From Polynucleobacter sp. KF022 (lineage in GTDB: Bacteria > Pseudomonadota > Gammaproteobacteria > Burkholderiales > Burkholderiaceae): 64,000 nucleotides of DNA. Below the pieces are notes generated by a model. The model was not told the origin of the DNA and did no database searches. It was given only the letters and a program-made list of their open reading frames with translations. The translations under genes were made by a program, and so were the position numbers. Shown piece by piece: positions 1-8,579 of this stretch (the first letter of the stretch is position 1; each line of letters begins with the position of its first letter). Location: contig NZ_AP026972.1 in assembly GCF_027924105.1 (NCBI RefSeq), positions 930,001 through 994,000 of the forward strand, written 5' to 3'.

Positions 1-69
1 GTAGACGCACCAGGTTTAGGTCCTGACGCCAGAAATGGTGTGGGGGTTCGAGTCCCCCTCCTCGCACCA
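1..69 (+). tRNA. tRNA-Leu(TAG), 3' part
   Basis: The window opens inside a tRNA. The visible part runs from the D-loop (gtagacgc) through an anticodon stem-loop with loop sequence reading TAG, a short variable arm, a T-arm with ggttcgagtcc, and an encoded CCA at 67-69. The TAG anticodon and the D-loop style point to leucine. The 5' acceptor strand lies before position 1. Confidence 0.9.
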
Positions 70-126
70 CAAGATTGCTACTTGGCTTGGACTTCACATT
101 TCCAGATCTTCAATTAAGAGACGAGA

Positions 127-1464
127 ATGGCTGTGCAGATAGAAAATTTAGGTTCACTAGACCGCAAAATGACTTTGGAATTCGCTCGTGCCGATTTGGC
201 AAAAGCGCGCGAGGCCCGCTTGGCTAAAGTTGGTAAGACCATGAAGATGGCCGGCTTCCGTCCAGGCAAGGTTCCAAAGAACATTATTGAAAAACAACAC
301 GGCATGCAAATTGATTTCGAATTGCAATTCGATAAAGCAGCTGAGCTCTTTTACGAGATGGCGCAAAAAGAAGGTGTGGCTTTAGCTGGCCAACCTCGTC
401 TAGAGCCTAAGAGTGAGCTCGAAGCAGAGAAGGTTGTGTTTGATGCCTTCTTTGAAGTATTGCCAGAAGTAAAGATTGGCGACTTCAGTAAAGCTGAAGT
501 AACTAAGTACACAACAGATATTGGCGAAGCCGAAATTGACCGCGCTTTAGATGTATTGCGTAAACAGCAAGTCCATTACCACGCGCGCGGCGAGGCTGGT
601 GCCCATGGCGACGGCGGCTCTAATACTGCGGCACAAGCAGGCGACCAAGTTGTGATCGATTTTGTTGGCAAGATTGATGGCGTTGAATTCGCTGGTGGCA
701 AAGCCGAAAACTTTGAATATGTATTGGGCGAAGGTCGCATGCTTCCTGAATTTGAAGCAGCTACCTTAGGTCTAAAAGTTGGCGAGAGCAAATCGTTCCC
801 CTTAAGCTTTCCCGCTGACTACCACGGTAAAGATGTTGCTGGTAAGACTGCGGAATTCACTATCACTGTTAAGGCCGTTAATTGGGCCCATCTACCAGCC
901 GTTGATGACGCATTTGCATTGTCATTAGGTGTTACTGAAGGTGGCGTTGCAAAAATGCGTGCTGAAGTAAAAGAGAATTTAGATCGCGAAGTAAAGCGTC
1001 GTATTACTTCTCTAATGAAAAATGAAGTCATGGATAAGCTCAATGACTTATGTGAGTTGGATGTTCCTAAATCTCTCGTTGCCTCAGAGCAAGAGCGTTT
1101 GGTTGAGAATGCTCGTCAAGACTTGATGCAGCGCGGCGTTCCTAATGCAAAGGATGCCCCAATTCCAGTAGAGATCTTTGCGGAGCAAGCTACAAAGCGC
1201 GTTCGTCTTGGATTGATCTTGAGTGAACTCGTTAAGAAGCAAAATTTGGCCGCTACCGCTGACCAAATTAAGGCGGAAATTGATGAGCAAGCAGCAACTT
1301 ACGAAGATCCTAAAGAGGTAGTTCGTTGGTTCTACAGCAATCCAAGCCGTTTAAAGGACATCGAAAACCTAGTGCTTGAAGATAACGTGATTAAATATTT
1401 CACGTCTCAAGCCAAGGTAAGCGATAAGGCCGTTACCTTTGAAGAACTCAGCAAGCTAAACTAA
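127..1464 (+). CDS. tig: Trigger factor (ribosome-associated chaperone)
   Basis: Trigger factor binds the ribosome exit site, holds nascent chains and has peptidyl-prolyl isomerase activity. The 445 residues are close to the usual 430-450. The N-terminal ribosome-binding domain carries GFRPGKVPKNIIE (about 39-51), matching the family signature GFRxGKxP. The central FKBP-type domain is about 150-240 (DQVVIDFVGKIDGVEFAGG), and the C-terminal helical chaperone domain follows. The ATG has a purine-rich ribosome site (agagacgaga) just upstream. The gene heads tig-clpP-clpX-lon, the classical proteobacterial order, 57 bases after a tRNA-Leu. Confidence 0.97.
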   Translation: MAVQIENLGSLDRKMTLEFARADLAKAREARLAKVGKTMKMAGFRPGKVPKNIIEKQHGMQIDFELQFDKAAELFYEMAQKEGVALAGQPRLEPKSELEAEKVVFDAFFEVLPEVKIGDFSKAEVTKYTTDIGEAEIDRALDVLRKQQVHYHARGEAGAHGDGGSNTAAQAGDQVVIDFVGKIDGVEFAGGKAENFEYVLGEGRMLPEFEAATLGLKVGESKSFPLSFPADYHGKDVAGKTAEFTITVKAVNWAHLPAVDDAFALSLGVTEGGVAKMRAEVKENLDREVKRRITSLMKNEVMDKLNDLCELDVPKSLVASEQERLVENARQDLMQRGVPNAKDAPIPVEIFAEQATKRVRLGLILSELVKKQNLAATADQIKAEIDEQAATYEDPKEVVRWFYSNPSRLKDIENLVLEDNVIKYFTSQAKVSDKAVTFEELSKLN

Positions 1465-1506
1465 GTTATAAATTAAGTCATCCATTTACCCATAAGAGGT
1501 TTCAAA

Positions 1507-2136
1507 ATGATCCATAACCATTCTCAGTCTGAAAATCTAGAACCAAAAGGCTTGGGCTTGGTTCCAATGGTGATTGAAACCTCTGGTAGAGGTGAGCGTG
1601 CTTACGACATCTACTCCAGATTACTGCGTGAGCGCGTTGTCTTTTTGGTTGGCGAAGTAAATGATCAAACTGCTAACTTAGTGATTGCTCAGTTGTTGTT
1701 TCTTGAGAGTGAAAACCCAGATAAAGAAATTTCTTTGTACATTAATTCTCCTGGCGGTTCTGTATCAGCTGGCTTAGCAATTTATGACACGATGCAATTT
1801 ATTAAGCCTCATGTCAGCACATTGTGCATGGGTATGGCTGCAAGCATGGGTGCGTTCCTCTTGTGCGCCGGCGAAAAAGGTAAGCGTTATGCCTTGCCAA
1901 ATTCCCGTGTAATGATTCATCAGCCTTTGGGTGGTGCGCGCGGTCAAGCCTCTGATATCGAAATTCAAGCTCGTGAAATTCTGTACCTACGTGAACGCTT
2001 AAATAAAATTTTGGCTGATCGTACCGGTCAATCTATCGAAACTATTGCTAAAGACACTGATCGCGATAACTTTATGTCTGCTGACCAAGCCCGTGATTAT
2101 GGTTTGATCGACAAAGTTATCGAGAAGCGCCCTTAA
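1507..2136 (+). CDS. clpP: ClpP protease proteolytic subunit
   Basis: Serine peptidase that forms the two-ring barrel of ClpXP/ClpAP and degrades unfolded and tagged proteins in the cytoplasm. The length of 209 residues matches the family. The catalytic serine lies in GMAASMGAF (Ser113), the histidine in MIHQPLGG (His138), and the aspartate near 187 in the DTDRDNF segment. The oxyanion region SPGGSV is intact. The start ATG has an AGAGG site 8 bases upstream. It lies 42 bases after tig and 30 before clpX, consistent with one operon. Confidence 0.98.
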   Translation: MIHNHSQSENLEPKGLGLVPMVIETSGRGERAYDIYSRLLRERVVFLVGEVNDQTANLVIAQLLFLESENPDKEISLYINSPGGSVSAGLAIYDTMQFIKPHVSTLCMGMAASMGAFLLCAGEKGKRYALPNSRVMIHQPLGGARGQASDIEIQAREILYLRERLNKILADRTGQSIETIAKDTDRDNFMSADQARDYGLIDKVIEKRP

Positions 2137-2166
2137 TTTTCTTATCCAATATTTAACGAGCCCATT

Positions 2167-3528
2167 TTGAGTGATACAAACACAACTAATTCATCAGATA
2201 AAGTTCTGTATTGTTCTTTTTGCGGCAAGAGTCAGCATGAAGTAAAAAAACTCATTGCTGGCCCATCTGTATTTATCTGTGATGAGTGCATAGACCTTTG
2301 CACCGATATTATTCAAGAAGAGATTGCCAAGCTCCCCAAGGAAGATGGTGATGACTCCTTGCCAACACCGCATCAGATTCGTGAGAATTTAGATCAGTAT
2401 GTCATCGGACAAGATCACGCTAAAAAGACTCTAGCTGTAGCGGTATACAACCACTACAAACGCTTGCAGTATTTACCTAAGCCTAAAAAAGAGAAGTTGG
2501 ACAAAGACGGTAAGCCAGTAGAGACTGCCGACAAGAAAGAATCTAAGCTTCCCGCTAAAGCAATGGTTGATGGCGTTGAGTTGGCTAAGAGCAATATTCT
2601 TTTAATTGGTCCTACTGGTTCAGGTAAGACACTTTTAGCGCAAACACTAGCCCGTATGTTAGACGTCCCATTTGTGATGGCTGATGCAACGACATTAACT
2701 GAAGCGGGTTATGTTGGTGAGGACGTTGAAAATATTATTCAAAAGTTATTGCAAGCTTGCGACTACAACGTAGAAAAAGCACAGCGCGGGATTGTCTATA
2801 TTGATGAGATCGATAAGATTTCACGCAAGTCAGATAATCCATCGATTACTCGTGATGTTTCAGGTGAAGGTGTTCAGCAGGCACTTTTAAAGCTGGTTGA
2901 AGGGACTATGGCTTCTGTGCCGCCACAGGGTGGCCGTAAACATCCGAATCAAGATTTCTTGCAAGTAGATACAACTAATATTCTCTTTATTTGCGGTGGC
3001 GCATTTGATGGGCTTGAAAAGGTCATTCAACAACGCACCGCTAAAACCGGCATCGGTTTTAATGCAACCGTTCCAGGTAAAGATGATCGCGGCGTAAGCG
3101 ACCTCTTGATCGAAGTGGAGCCAGAAGACTTGATTAAGTTTGGCTTGATTCCAGAGTTAATTGGTCGTCTGCCGGTTGTAGCTACTTTGGCCCAATTGGA
3201 TGAAGAGGCTTTAATACAGATCCTAACTGAGCCTAAAAATGCTTTGGTTAAGCAATATCAGGCTCTGTTGACCATGGAAGGCTCTGAGCTCGAAGTGCGT
3301 CATGAGGCTCTATCGGCTATAGCCAAAAAGGCAATTGCGCGCAAAACAGGCGCTCGTGGCCTCAGATCCATCCTTGAAGGCTCGTTGATGGATGTCATGT
3401 ATGACCTGCCATCACTCAAGAATGTCCAAAAAGTCGTCATTGATGAAAGCAGCATTGCTGAGGGTGGAAAACCACTTTTGGTCTACAAGCAAGACGCTGA
3501 ACAGGCAGATTTGAGCAAAAAAGCCTAA
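2167..3528 (+). CDS. clpX: ClpX ATPase, specificity subunit of ClpXP
   Basis: AAA+ unfoldase that recognises substrates and feeds them to ClpP. A zinc finger is formed by Cys16, Cys19, Cys38 and Cys41. The Walker A motif is GPTGSGKT (148-155), the Walker B region is YIDEIDKI, the pore loop is GYVGEDVE and sensor 2 is in KTGARGLR. The start is TTG at 2167; no ATG precedes the zinc finger. At 453 residues it is longer than E. coli ClpX (424), mainly because of a lysine-rich insert of about 28 residues (104-133) between NHYKRL and GVEL just before Walker A. A strong terminator follows. Confidence 0.97.
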   Translation: MSDTNTTNSSDKVLYCSFCGKSQHEVKKLIAGPSVFICDECIDLCTDIIQEEIAKLPKEDGDDSLPTPHQIRENLDQYVIGQDHAKKTLAVAVYNHYKRLQYLPKPKKEKLDKDGKPVETADKKESKLPAKAMVDGVELAKSNILLIGPTGSGKTLLAQTLARMLDVPFVMADATTLTEAGYVGEDVENIIQKLLQACDYNVEKAQRGIVYIDEIDKISRKSDNPSITRDVSGEGVQQALLKLVEGTMASVPPQGGRKHPNQDFLQVDTTNILFICGGAFDGLEKVIQQRTAKTGIGFNATVPGKDDRGVSDLLIEVEPEDLIKFGLIPELIGRLPVVATLAQLDEEALIQILTEPKNALVKQYQALLTMEGSELEVRHEALSAIAKKAIARKTGARGLRSILEGSLMDVMYDLPSLKNVQKVVIDESSIAEGGKPLLVYKQDAEQADLSKKA

Positions 3529-3552
3529 ATTCTTAGGGTTTTCGCTATTTTT

Positions 3553-3583
3553 GGGGCAATTTTGCCCCTTTTTTGTCTTTTTA
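3553..3583 (+). terminator. Rho-independent terminator after clpX
   Basis: A perfect seven-base-pair stem (ggggcaa / ttgcccc, 3553-3568) with a two-base loop is followed by a T-rich run. It ends the tig-clpP-clpX unit and separates it from lon. Confidence 0.9.
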
Positions 3584-3586
3584 CCC

Positions 3587-3614
3587 CTTGTTTTTCTCTA
3601 AAGCCTACCCATAT
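3587..3614 (+). promoter_or_regulatory. Candidate sigma-32 (heat-shock) promoter of lon
   Basis: CTTGTT at 3587-3592, 14 bases, then ACCCATAT at 3607-3614. The heat-shock sigma factor consensus is CTTGAA-N13-15-CCCCATNT, so the spacing is ideal and the -10 box matches 7 of 8 bases. It lies about 100 bases upstream of the lon start and directly after the clpX terminator. lon is a known RpoH target in other proteobacteria. Assignment by pattern only. Confidence 0.6.
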
Positions 3615-3717
3615 AGGTAGTATGCTACTCATGAATAATGTCTGTATTTAGTGGCTAGCGGTTTGACTGCTACTAAAGAGGACTTTTGAGGTTTGATTAC
3701 TTTGGAGGATTTGCCCC

Positions 3718-6150
3718 ATGCCTGGCCACTTATTACTACCCTCTGAACCCATTCAACTACCTTTACTCCCTTTAAGGGATGTAGTTGTGTTTCCCCATAT
3801 GGTGATCCCATTATTCGTGGGTCGCCCCAAATCTATTAAAGCCCTTGAAGCGGCTATGGAAACTGGCAAAAATGTACTTTTAGTGGCCCAAAAAGCGGCC
3901 GCTAAGGATGAGCCTGTTATTGAAGACCTCTACGAGGTTGGTTGTATTGCCAATATTTTGCAAATGTTGAAATTGCCCGATGGAACTGTAAAAGTGTTGG
4001 TAGAGGGTGTGCAGCGCGCTGAAGTAAGTCAAATTGAAGATAGCCTTGGTTACTTCAATTGTGAGGCAACACCAACCGCTATTAACGCCATTGATGCACA
4101 TGAAACAGAGGCATTGCGTCGAGCCATCATGGCGCAGTTTGATCAATACGTAAAGCTAAACAAAAAGGTACCTCAGGAGATCCTGTCTTCATTAGGTGGA
4201 ATTGATGATCCAAGTCGCTTGGCTGACACTATATGCGCGCATTTGCCAGTAAAGCTTGAGCAGAAACAGCGCTTGCTTGAAATGACTGATGTTGTTCAGC
4301 GCTTAGAAAGCTTATTGGCTGATCTCGAAAGTGAGATTGATATTTTGCAAGTGGAGAAGCGCATTCGTGGACGTGTGAAGCGTCAGATGGAAAAGAGCCA
4401 ACGCGAATACTACTTAAATGAGCAAGTTAAAGCGATTCAAAAAGAATTAGGCGAGGGCGAAGAGGGTGCTGATCTTGAGGAGCTTGAGAAGCGCATCAAA
4501 GCTGCGCGCATGCCTAAAGAAGCTTTGAAGAAAGCCGATTCAGAGCTCAAGAAACTCAAGCTGATGTCACCAATGTCAGCAGAGGCTACGGTTATTCGCA
4601 ACTTTATTGATACGCTCGTGAATTTACCTTGGAAGAAAAAAACCAAGATTAACAACGACCTCACCAATGCTGAAAAAGTGTTAGACGAAGATCACTATGG
4701 CTTGGATAAGGTGAAAGAACGTATCTTGGAGTACCTCGCAGTCCAGCAACGCGTTGATCGTGTGAAGGCACCGATTCTTTGTTTAGTAGGTCCTCCTGGT
4801 GTTGGCAAGACATCACTTGGTCAATCCATTGCGCGTGCCACCAATCGAAAATTTGTGCGCATGGCCTTAGGTGGTGTGCGCGACGAGTCTGAGATTCGCG
4901 GTCATCGTAGGACTTATATTGGCTCAATGCCAGGCAAGATTTTGACAAGTCTTACTAAGGTTGGCGTGCGTAATCCTTTATTCCTCTTGGATGAGGTTGA
5001 TAAGATGGGTATGGATTTCCGCGGAGACCCAGCTAGCGCCTTGTTGGAGGTGTTGGATCCGGAGCAAAATCACACTTTCCAAGATCACTATGTCGAAGTG
5101 GATTTTGATTTATCGGATGTGATGTTCGTGGCGACTTCGAATTCGTTAAATATTCCAGGCCCTCTCTTAGATCGCCTTGAGATCATTCGTCTAGCTGGCT
5201 ATACAGAGGATGAAAAAACCAGTATTGCCGTTAATTATTTGATTCCTAAACAAATCAAAAATAATGGCCTGAAAAAAGACGAACTCAAGATTGAAGATAG
5301 CGCTGTACGGAACATAATCCGTTACTACACGCGTGAGGCTGGTGTGCGTTCTCTAGAACGTGAAATCAGCAAAATCTGCCGTAAGGTAGTCAAGCTTTTG
5401 CTCTTGAAGAAAGAGGCAGCTCCAGTGGTTGTCAATGCAGATAACTTAGAGAAGTTCCTCTCCGTGCGTATGTACGACTTTGGTTTGGCTGGTAAAGAAA
5501 ACCAAGTTGGACAAGTCACTGGTTTGGCATGGACTGAGGTAGGTGGTGATTTGCTCACTATTGAAGCTGCTGTGATGCCTGGCAAGGGCGTTATCACTCG
5601 CACCGGTTCTATTGGTGACGTCATGAAAGAGTCGGTTGAAGCAGCTCGCACAGTGGTTCGATCTAGAGCTAAACGTCTTGGCATTGCGGATGAATCTTTT
5701 GAGAAGAAGGATATCCATATTCACTTCCCAGATGGCGCTACTCCTAAAGATGGCCCATCGGCTGGCATCGCGATTACAACTGCTTTGGTATCTGTGTTTA
5801 CTGGGATTCCAATTCGATCCGACGTAGCGATGACAGGTGAAATTACCCTGCGCGGCGAGGTTTTACCTATTGGAGGCTTGAAGGAAAAACTTCTTGCAGC
5901 ACATCGCGGTGGCATTAAGTTGGCCTTGATCCCAGAAGAGAATGTGAAGGATCTGATTGACATTCCAGATAACGTCAAAAATGCAATTGAGATTATTCCG
6001 GTTCGTTGGATTGATAAGGTTCTGGAGTTGGCATTAGAACGTATGCCAGAAGCATTGCCTGATCCCACCCCTGAAGAGTTGGCAAAAAAAGCTGCTGAAG
6101 CAAGTAAGGCTAGCGAAAAAAGTGCTGCTCCAGACGTTCTTAAGCACTGA
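3718..6150 (+). CDS. lon: Lon ATP-dependent protease
   Basis: Homohexameric AAA+ serine protease of the cytoplasm that removes misfolded and regulatory proteins. The 810 residues have the full architecture: N-terminal substrate-binding domain (about 10-205), coiled coil, ATPase with Walker A GPPGVGKT (about 358-365) and Walker B FLLDEVDKM, and a C-terminal peptidase. The catalytic serine is in DGPSAGIA (about 681) and the lysine in GGLKEKLLAA (about 723). The ATG has a good GGAGG site. Its own promoter region (3584-3717) contains a heat-shock-like element. The C-terminus ends in an Ala/Lys/Ser-rich tail. Confidence 0.98.
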   Translation: MPGHLLLPSEPIQLPLLPLRDVVVFPHMVIPLFVGRPKSIKALEAAMETGKNVLLVAQKAAAKDEPVIEDLYEVGCIANILQMLKLPDGTVKVLVEGVQRAEVSQIEDSLGYFNCEATPTAINAIDAHETEALRRAIMAQFDQYVKLNKKVPQEILSSLGGIDDPSRLADTICAHLPVKLEQKQRLLEMTDVVQRLESLLADLESEIDILQVEKRIRGRVKRQMEKSQREYYLNEQVKAIQKELGEGEEGADLEELEKRIKAARMPKEALKKADSELKKLKLMSPMSAEATVIRNFIDTLVNLPWKKKTKINNDLTNAEKVLDEDHYGLDKVKERILEYLAVQQRVDRVKAPILCLVGPPGVGKTSLGQSIARATNRKFVRMALGGVRDESEIRGHRRTYIGSMPGKILTSLTKVGVRNPLFLLDEVDKMGMDFRGDPASALLEVLDPEQNHTFQDHYVEVDFDLSDVMFVATSNSLNIPGPLLDRLEIIRLAGYTEDEKTSIAVNYLIPKQIKNNGLKKDELKIEDSAVRNIIRYYTREAGVRSLEREISKICRKVVKLLLLKKEAAPVVVNADNLEKFLSVRMYDFGLAGKENQVGQVTGLAWTEVGGDLLTIEAAVMPGKGVITRTGSIGDVMKESVEAARTVVRSRAKRLGIADESFEKKDIHIHFPDGATPKDGPSAGIAITTALVSVFTGIPIRSDVAMTGEITLRGEVLPIGGLKEKLLAAHRGGIKLALIPEENVKDLIDIPDNVKNAIEIIPVRWIDKVLELALERMPEALPDPTPEELAKKAAEASKASEKSAAPDVLKH

Positions 6151-6159
6151 AAATAGGGC

Positions 6160-6210
6160 GATTTTTCGCTAGTTTGACTTCATTTATTGAGGTTGGGCTA
6201 GCGGAAAATC
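6160..6210 (+). other. Long inverted repeat after lon
   Basis: Thirteen bases at 6160-6172 (gatttttcgctag) are complementary to 6198-6210 (ctagcggaaaatc), with one G-U pair. An inner arm (acttca / tgaggt) would extend it. No T-run follows, so it does not look like a standard terminator. It could be an mRNA 3' stabiliser for lon or a processing site before tRNA-Val. Confidence 0.6.
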
Positions 6211-6257
6211 CACCCCAAAGCCTCGCTTAGGTTACAATCTCACCTTGTAATATTTTG

Positions 6258-6333
6258 GGGCGCTTAGCTCAGTTGGTAGAGCGTCTGCCTTACACGCAGA
6301 ATGTCGGGAGTTCGAGCCTCTCAGCGCCCACCA
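6258..6333 (+). tRNA. tRNA-Val(TAC)
   Basis: A 76-base cloverleaf with acceptor arms gggcgct / agcgccc, anticodon loop cttacac (anticodon TAC), T-loop ttcgagcc and encoded CCA at 6331-6333. It lies between lon and the ppiD-like gene, where many proteobacteria carry hupB. Confidence 0.97.
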
Positions 6334-6440
6334 AATTATTGCCTGTTTTTCCTACCTAAGCCTACTCAGGCATTTCAATACCAAGCCGCTTTACCCTAGT
6401 ACACTCCTAGTATTCATCTTTTTTACTAGCGATCTTTTAC

Positions 6441-7904
6441 ATGTTTGATACCGTCCGTAAGCACCAACGATTACTGCAATTTGTACTGATGCTGTTGATT
6501 GTTCCTTCTTTTGCTTTTTTTGGCATCTCCAGCTATTCCAGTTTTCTCGATAAAGAAACTGATCTCGTCAAAATTAATGGCAAGCCGATTACTGCACAAG
6601 AGGTCGAATCAGCAGCTAAACGTCAGGCTGAGCGCGTCGGTGGCAATGCGCAGATCGCACAAAGCTTGCAGTTTAGACAGGCAATCTTGAATGAACTTTT
6701 ACAGCAACGTATTTTGGGTTATGCAGTGGGCGACCTTCGTTTGCAAGTTGGTAAAGAGGCTTTAATTAAAAGCTTGCAAAATATTCCTCAGATTCGCGCT
6801 CTCTATAAACAAGACGGCAGCTTTGATGATGTTCGTTTCAAGCAATTATTAGCAAGTAACGGTTTAAATGAAGAGCAGTTTTATGCCAGCCAAGCCTTTG
6901 ATTTAAAAATTAGCCAATTAGTTAACTCAGTGGCGCGTACTGAAATTGCCAATCCCAAATTAGCTGAAATTATCTCGACTTTGTATGAGACTGAACGTCA
7001 AGTACAGGCCATGTCATTTGATGCCAAAGATTACTTATCCAAGGTAAGTCCTACAGAAGAAGAGCTGCAAGCCTTCTATACCGCAAATGCTAAATTATTT
7101 GAGACTCCAGAGTTTGTGGATGTCGAGTACATCGTCCTTAAGGCTGACCCTAAGGAAGATGCCAAAGTATTTAGCGAGAAGGCCGATCAGTTTGCCAACA
7201 TGACTTATGACCAATCCGATAGCCTTAAACCGGCGGCGGATAAATTAAAGCTGAGTGTTCAGACACAAAAGGGTGTAACGCGTTCAGGTGCTCCAGGGGT
7301 TGCCAGAAACCATCCTCTAGCCAATCCTAAGATAGTTCAATCTTTGTTTGGTGATGAGGCCGTTAAGAACAAACGCAATATTGAAGCTGTACAAATCTCT
7401 CCAGGTGTATTTGTTTCTGCTCGAGTGGTGACTTTCCATCCGGCACAAACTTTGCCGTATAAAGATGTTGCTGCAGAAGTGAAGCGTCAAGTAAGTCAGC
7501 GTTTAGCAGAAAAGTTAGCAATTAAAGCAGCTGCCGATCGTTATGCTGCTATTGAAAAAGATCCTAAGGGCGCTTCTGGTTTTGCTAGTCCAACTTGGGT
7601 TTCCAGAAATAAACCTGGCAATTTAGTGGGCGGCGCACTAGATCAAGTGATGTCAATTAATCCCGATAAATTTCCAGCCCTTGTATCTGTAAGCAATCCA
7701 GGCGTTGGAACTACCTTGTATCGAGTGGATCAAGTCCGTCAACCTACAGGCGTGGATGCAAAGGCACATAAAGCTCAAGCCCAGCAAATTCAGGCCCTAG
7801 CAGCTCAGTCTGAATTCGCAGGATTTATGTCCTACTGGCGTGACGTTGCTGGCGTTAAGGTGATCAATCCGCTCAAGCCAATGTCTTCAGGATCGGGCAG
7901 CTAA
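6441..7904 (+). CDS. ppiD: PpiD-like periplasmic folding factor lacking the parvulin domain
   Basis: PpiD is an inner-membrane-anchored periplasmic chaperone next to the Sec translocon. This protein has the N-terminal anchor (about 14-31, LQFVLMLLIVPSFAFFGI), the SurA_N-like chaperone domain (VKINGKPITAQEVE onward) and the C-terminal half (SLKPAADKLKL to the end). At about residue 230 the text runs from VEYIVLKADP straight to EKADQFANMTYDQSD. The parvulin domain, usually about 100 residues with HIL and GGDLG motifs, is missing. The total is 487 residues rather than about 620-640. The frame is open throughout, so this is a clean internal loss, not a frameshift. The position after lon supports the name. 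Confidence 0.88.
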   Translation: MFDTVRKHQRLLQFVLMLLIVPSFAFFGISSYSSFLDKETDLVKINGKPITAQEVESAAKRQAERVGGNAQIAQSLQFRQAILNELLQQRILGYAVGDLRLQVGKEALIKSLQNIPQIRALYKQDGSFDDVRFKQLLASNGLNEEQFYASQAFDLKISQLVNSVARTEIANPKLAEIISTLYETERQVQAMSFDAKDYLSKVSPTEEELQAFYTANAKLFETPEFVDVEYIVLKADPKEDAKVFSEKADQFANMTYDQSDSLKPAADKLKLSVQTQKGVTRSGAPGVARNHPLANPKIVQSLFGDEAVKNKRNIEAVQISPGVFVSARVVTFHPAQTLPYKDVAAEVKRQVSQRLAEKLAIKAAADRYAAIEKDPKGASGFASPTWVSRNKPGNLVGGALDQVMSINPDKFPALVSVSNPGVGTTLYRVDQVRQPTGVDAKAHKAQAQQIQALAAQSEFAGFMSYWRDVAGVKVINPLKPMSSGSGS

Positions 7905-7905
7905 G

Positions 7906-8538
7906 TTAGTTACTTTTAAGCAATATTTGATATGAGGCCATAGCGCCCCATACGTTTTTAAATAGAATGGATTGGGCTTTTTCATTCGGATGAATCCGAT
8001 CAGCTTGAAACAGACTCAAGTCTGAGGCAACACCATTTAAAAAGAAGGGCAGTAATTCCACATTCTCTTGTTGTGACAGTTTTGTATAAATATCCTTAAA
8101 TTGCTTTGCGTAGTCCTGCCCATAGTTGGGTGGAATCTGCATTCCAAAAAGCAATACTTTTGCGCCAGATTGCTTGCTAAGTGCAATCATCTTGCGCAAA
8201 TTCCTTTCAGACTCCTGGATCGATAGTCCGCGTAATGCATCATTTCCTCCAAGCTCCAGAAACACAATACCCGGCTTCTTTTGCTCTAGTAGTTTTGGTA
8301 ATCTAGAGAGGCCACCAGAGCTTGTTTCGCCGCTAATGCTGGCATTGAAAACAGTCCAAGGACTGCCTTGATTCTGTAATTGCCCTTCCAGTAATTTGAC
8401 CCAGCCAGTCCCACGTGCGAGACCATATTCGGCTGAAAGGCTATCACCCATCACCAGAATGGTCTGCTTTGTCTGGGCTACTGTGCCAAAGGAAATAAAC
8501 AGGCAAAATAGAGCAACAGCATATATTAGCGCTCTCAT
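7906..8538 (-). CDS. tesA: GDSL/SGNH arylesterase, TesA-like, periplasmic
   Basis: Secreted hydrolase of the TesA/arylesterase family (thioesterase I, protease I, lysophospholipase L1), acting on esters and acyl-thioesters in the periplasm. All SGNH blocks are visible: MGDSLSAEYGL (nucleophile Ser), the glycine in SGETSSGG, GGNDAL and DRIHPNEKAQ (Asp/His). The chosen ATG at 8538 opens directly on a signal peptide (MRALIYAVALFCLF). A longer form from 8577 would place its start only two bases from the divergent gene. The neighbouring YbbA-type ATPase matches the E. coli tesA-ybbA divergent pair. It converges on the ppiD-like gene with one base between stops. Confidence 0.9.
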   Translation of the reverse strand: MRALIYAVALFCLFISFGTVAQTKQTILVMGDSLSAEYGLARGTGWVKLLEGQLQNQGSPWTVFNASISGETSSGGLSRLPKLLEQKKPGIVFLELGGNDALRGLSIQESERNLRKMIALSKQSGAKVLLFGMQIPPNYGQDYAKQFKDIYTKLSQQENVELLPFFLNGVASDLSLFQADRIHPNEKAQSILFKNVWGAMASYQILLKSN

Positions 8539-8579
8539 TTTTTTACTCAAGAAGCTCAACCCAATATATTGATTCATTT

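Noticed and set aside
5325..5684. 119-residue open frame antisense to lon
   Set aside because: Arg/Ser/Thr-rich translation typical of the antisense of a coding frame; no signals.
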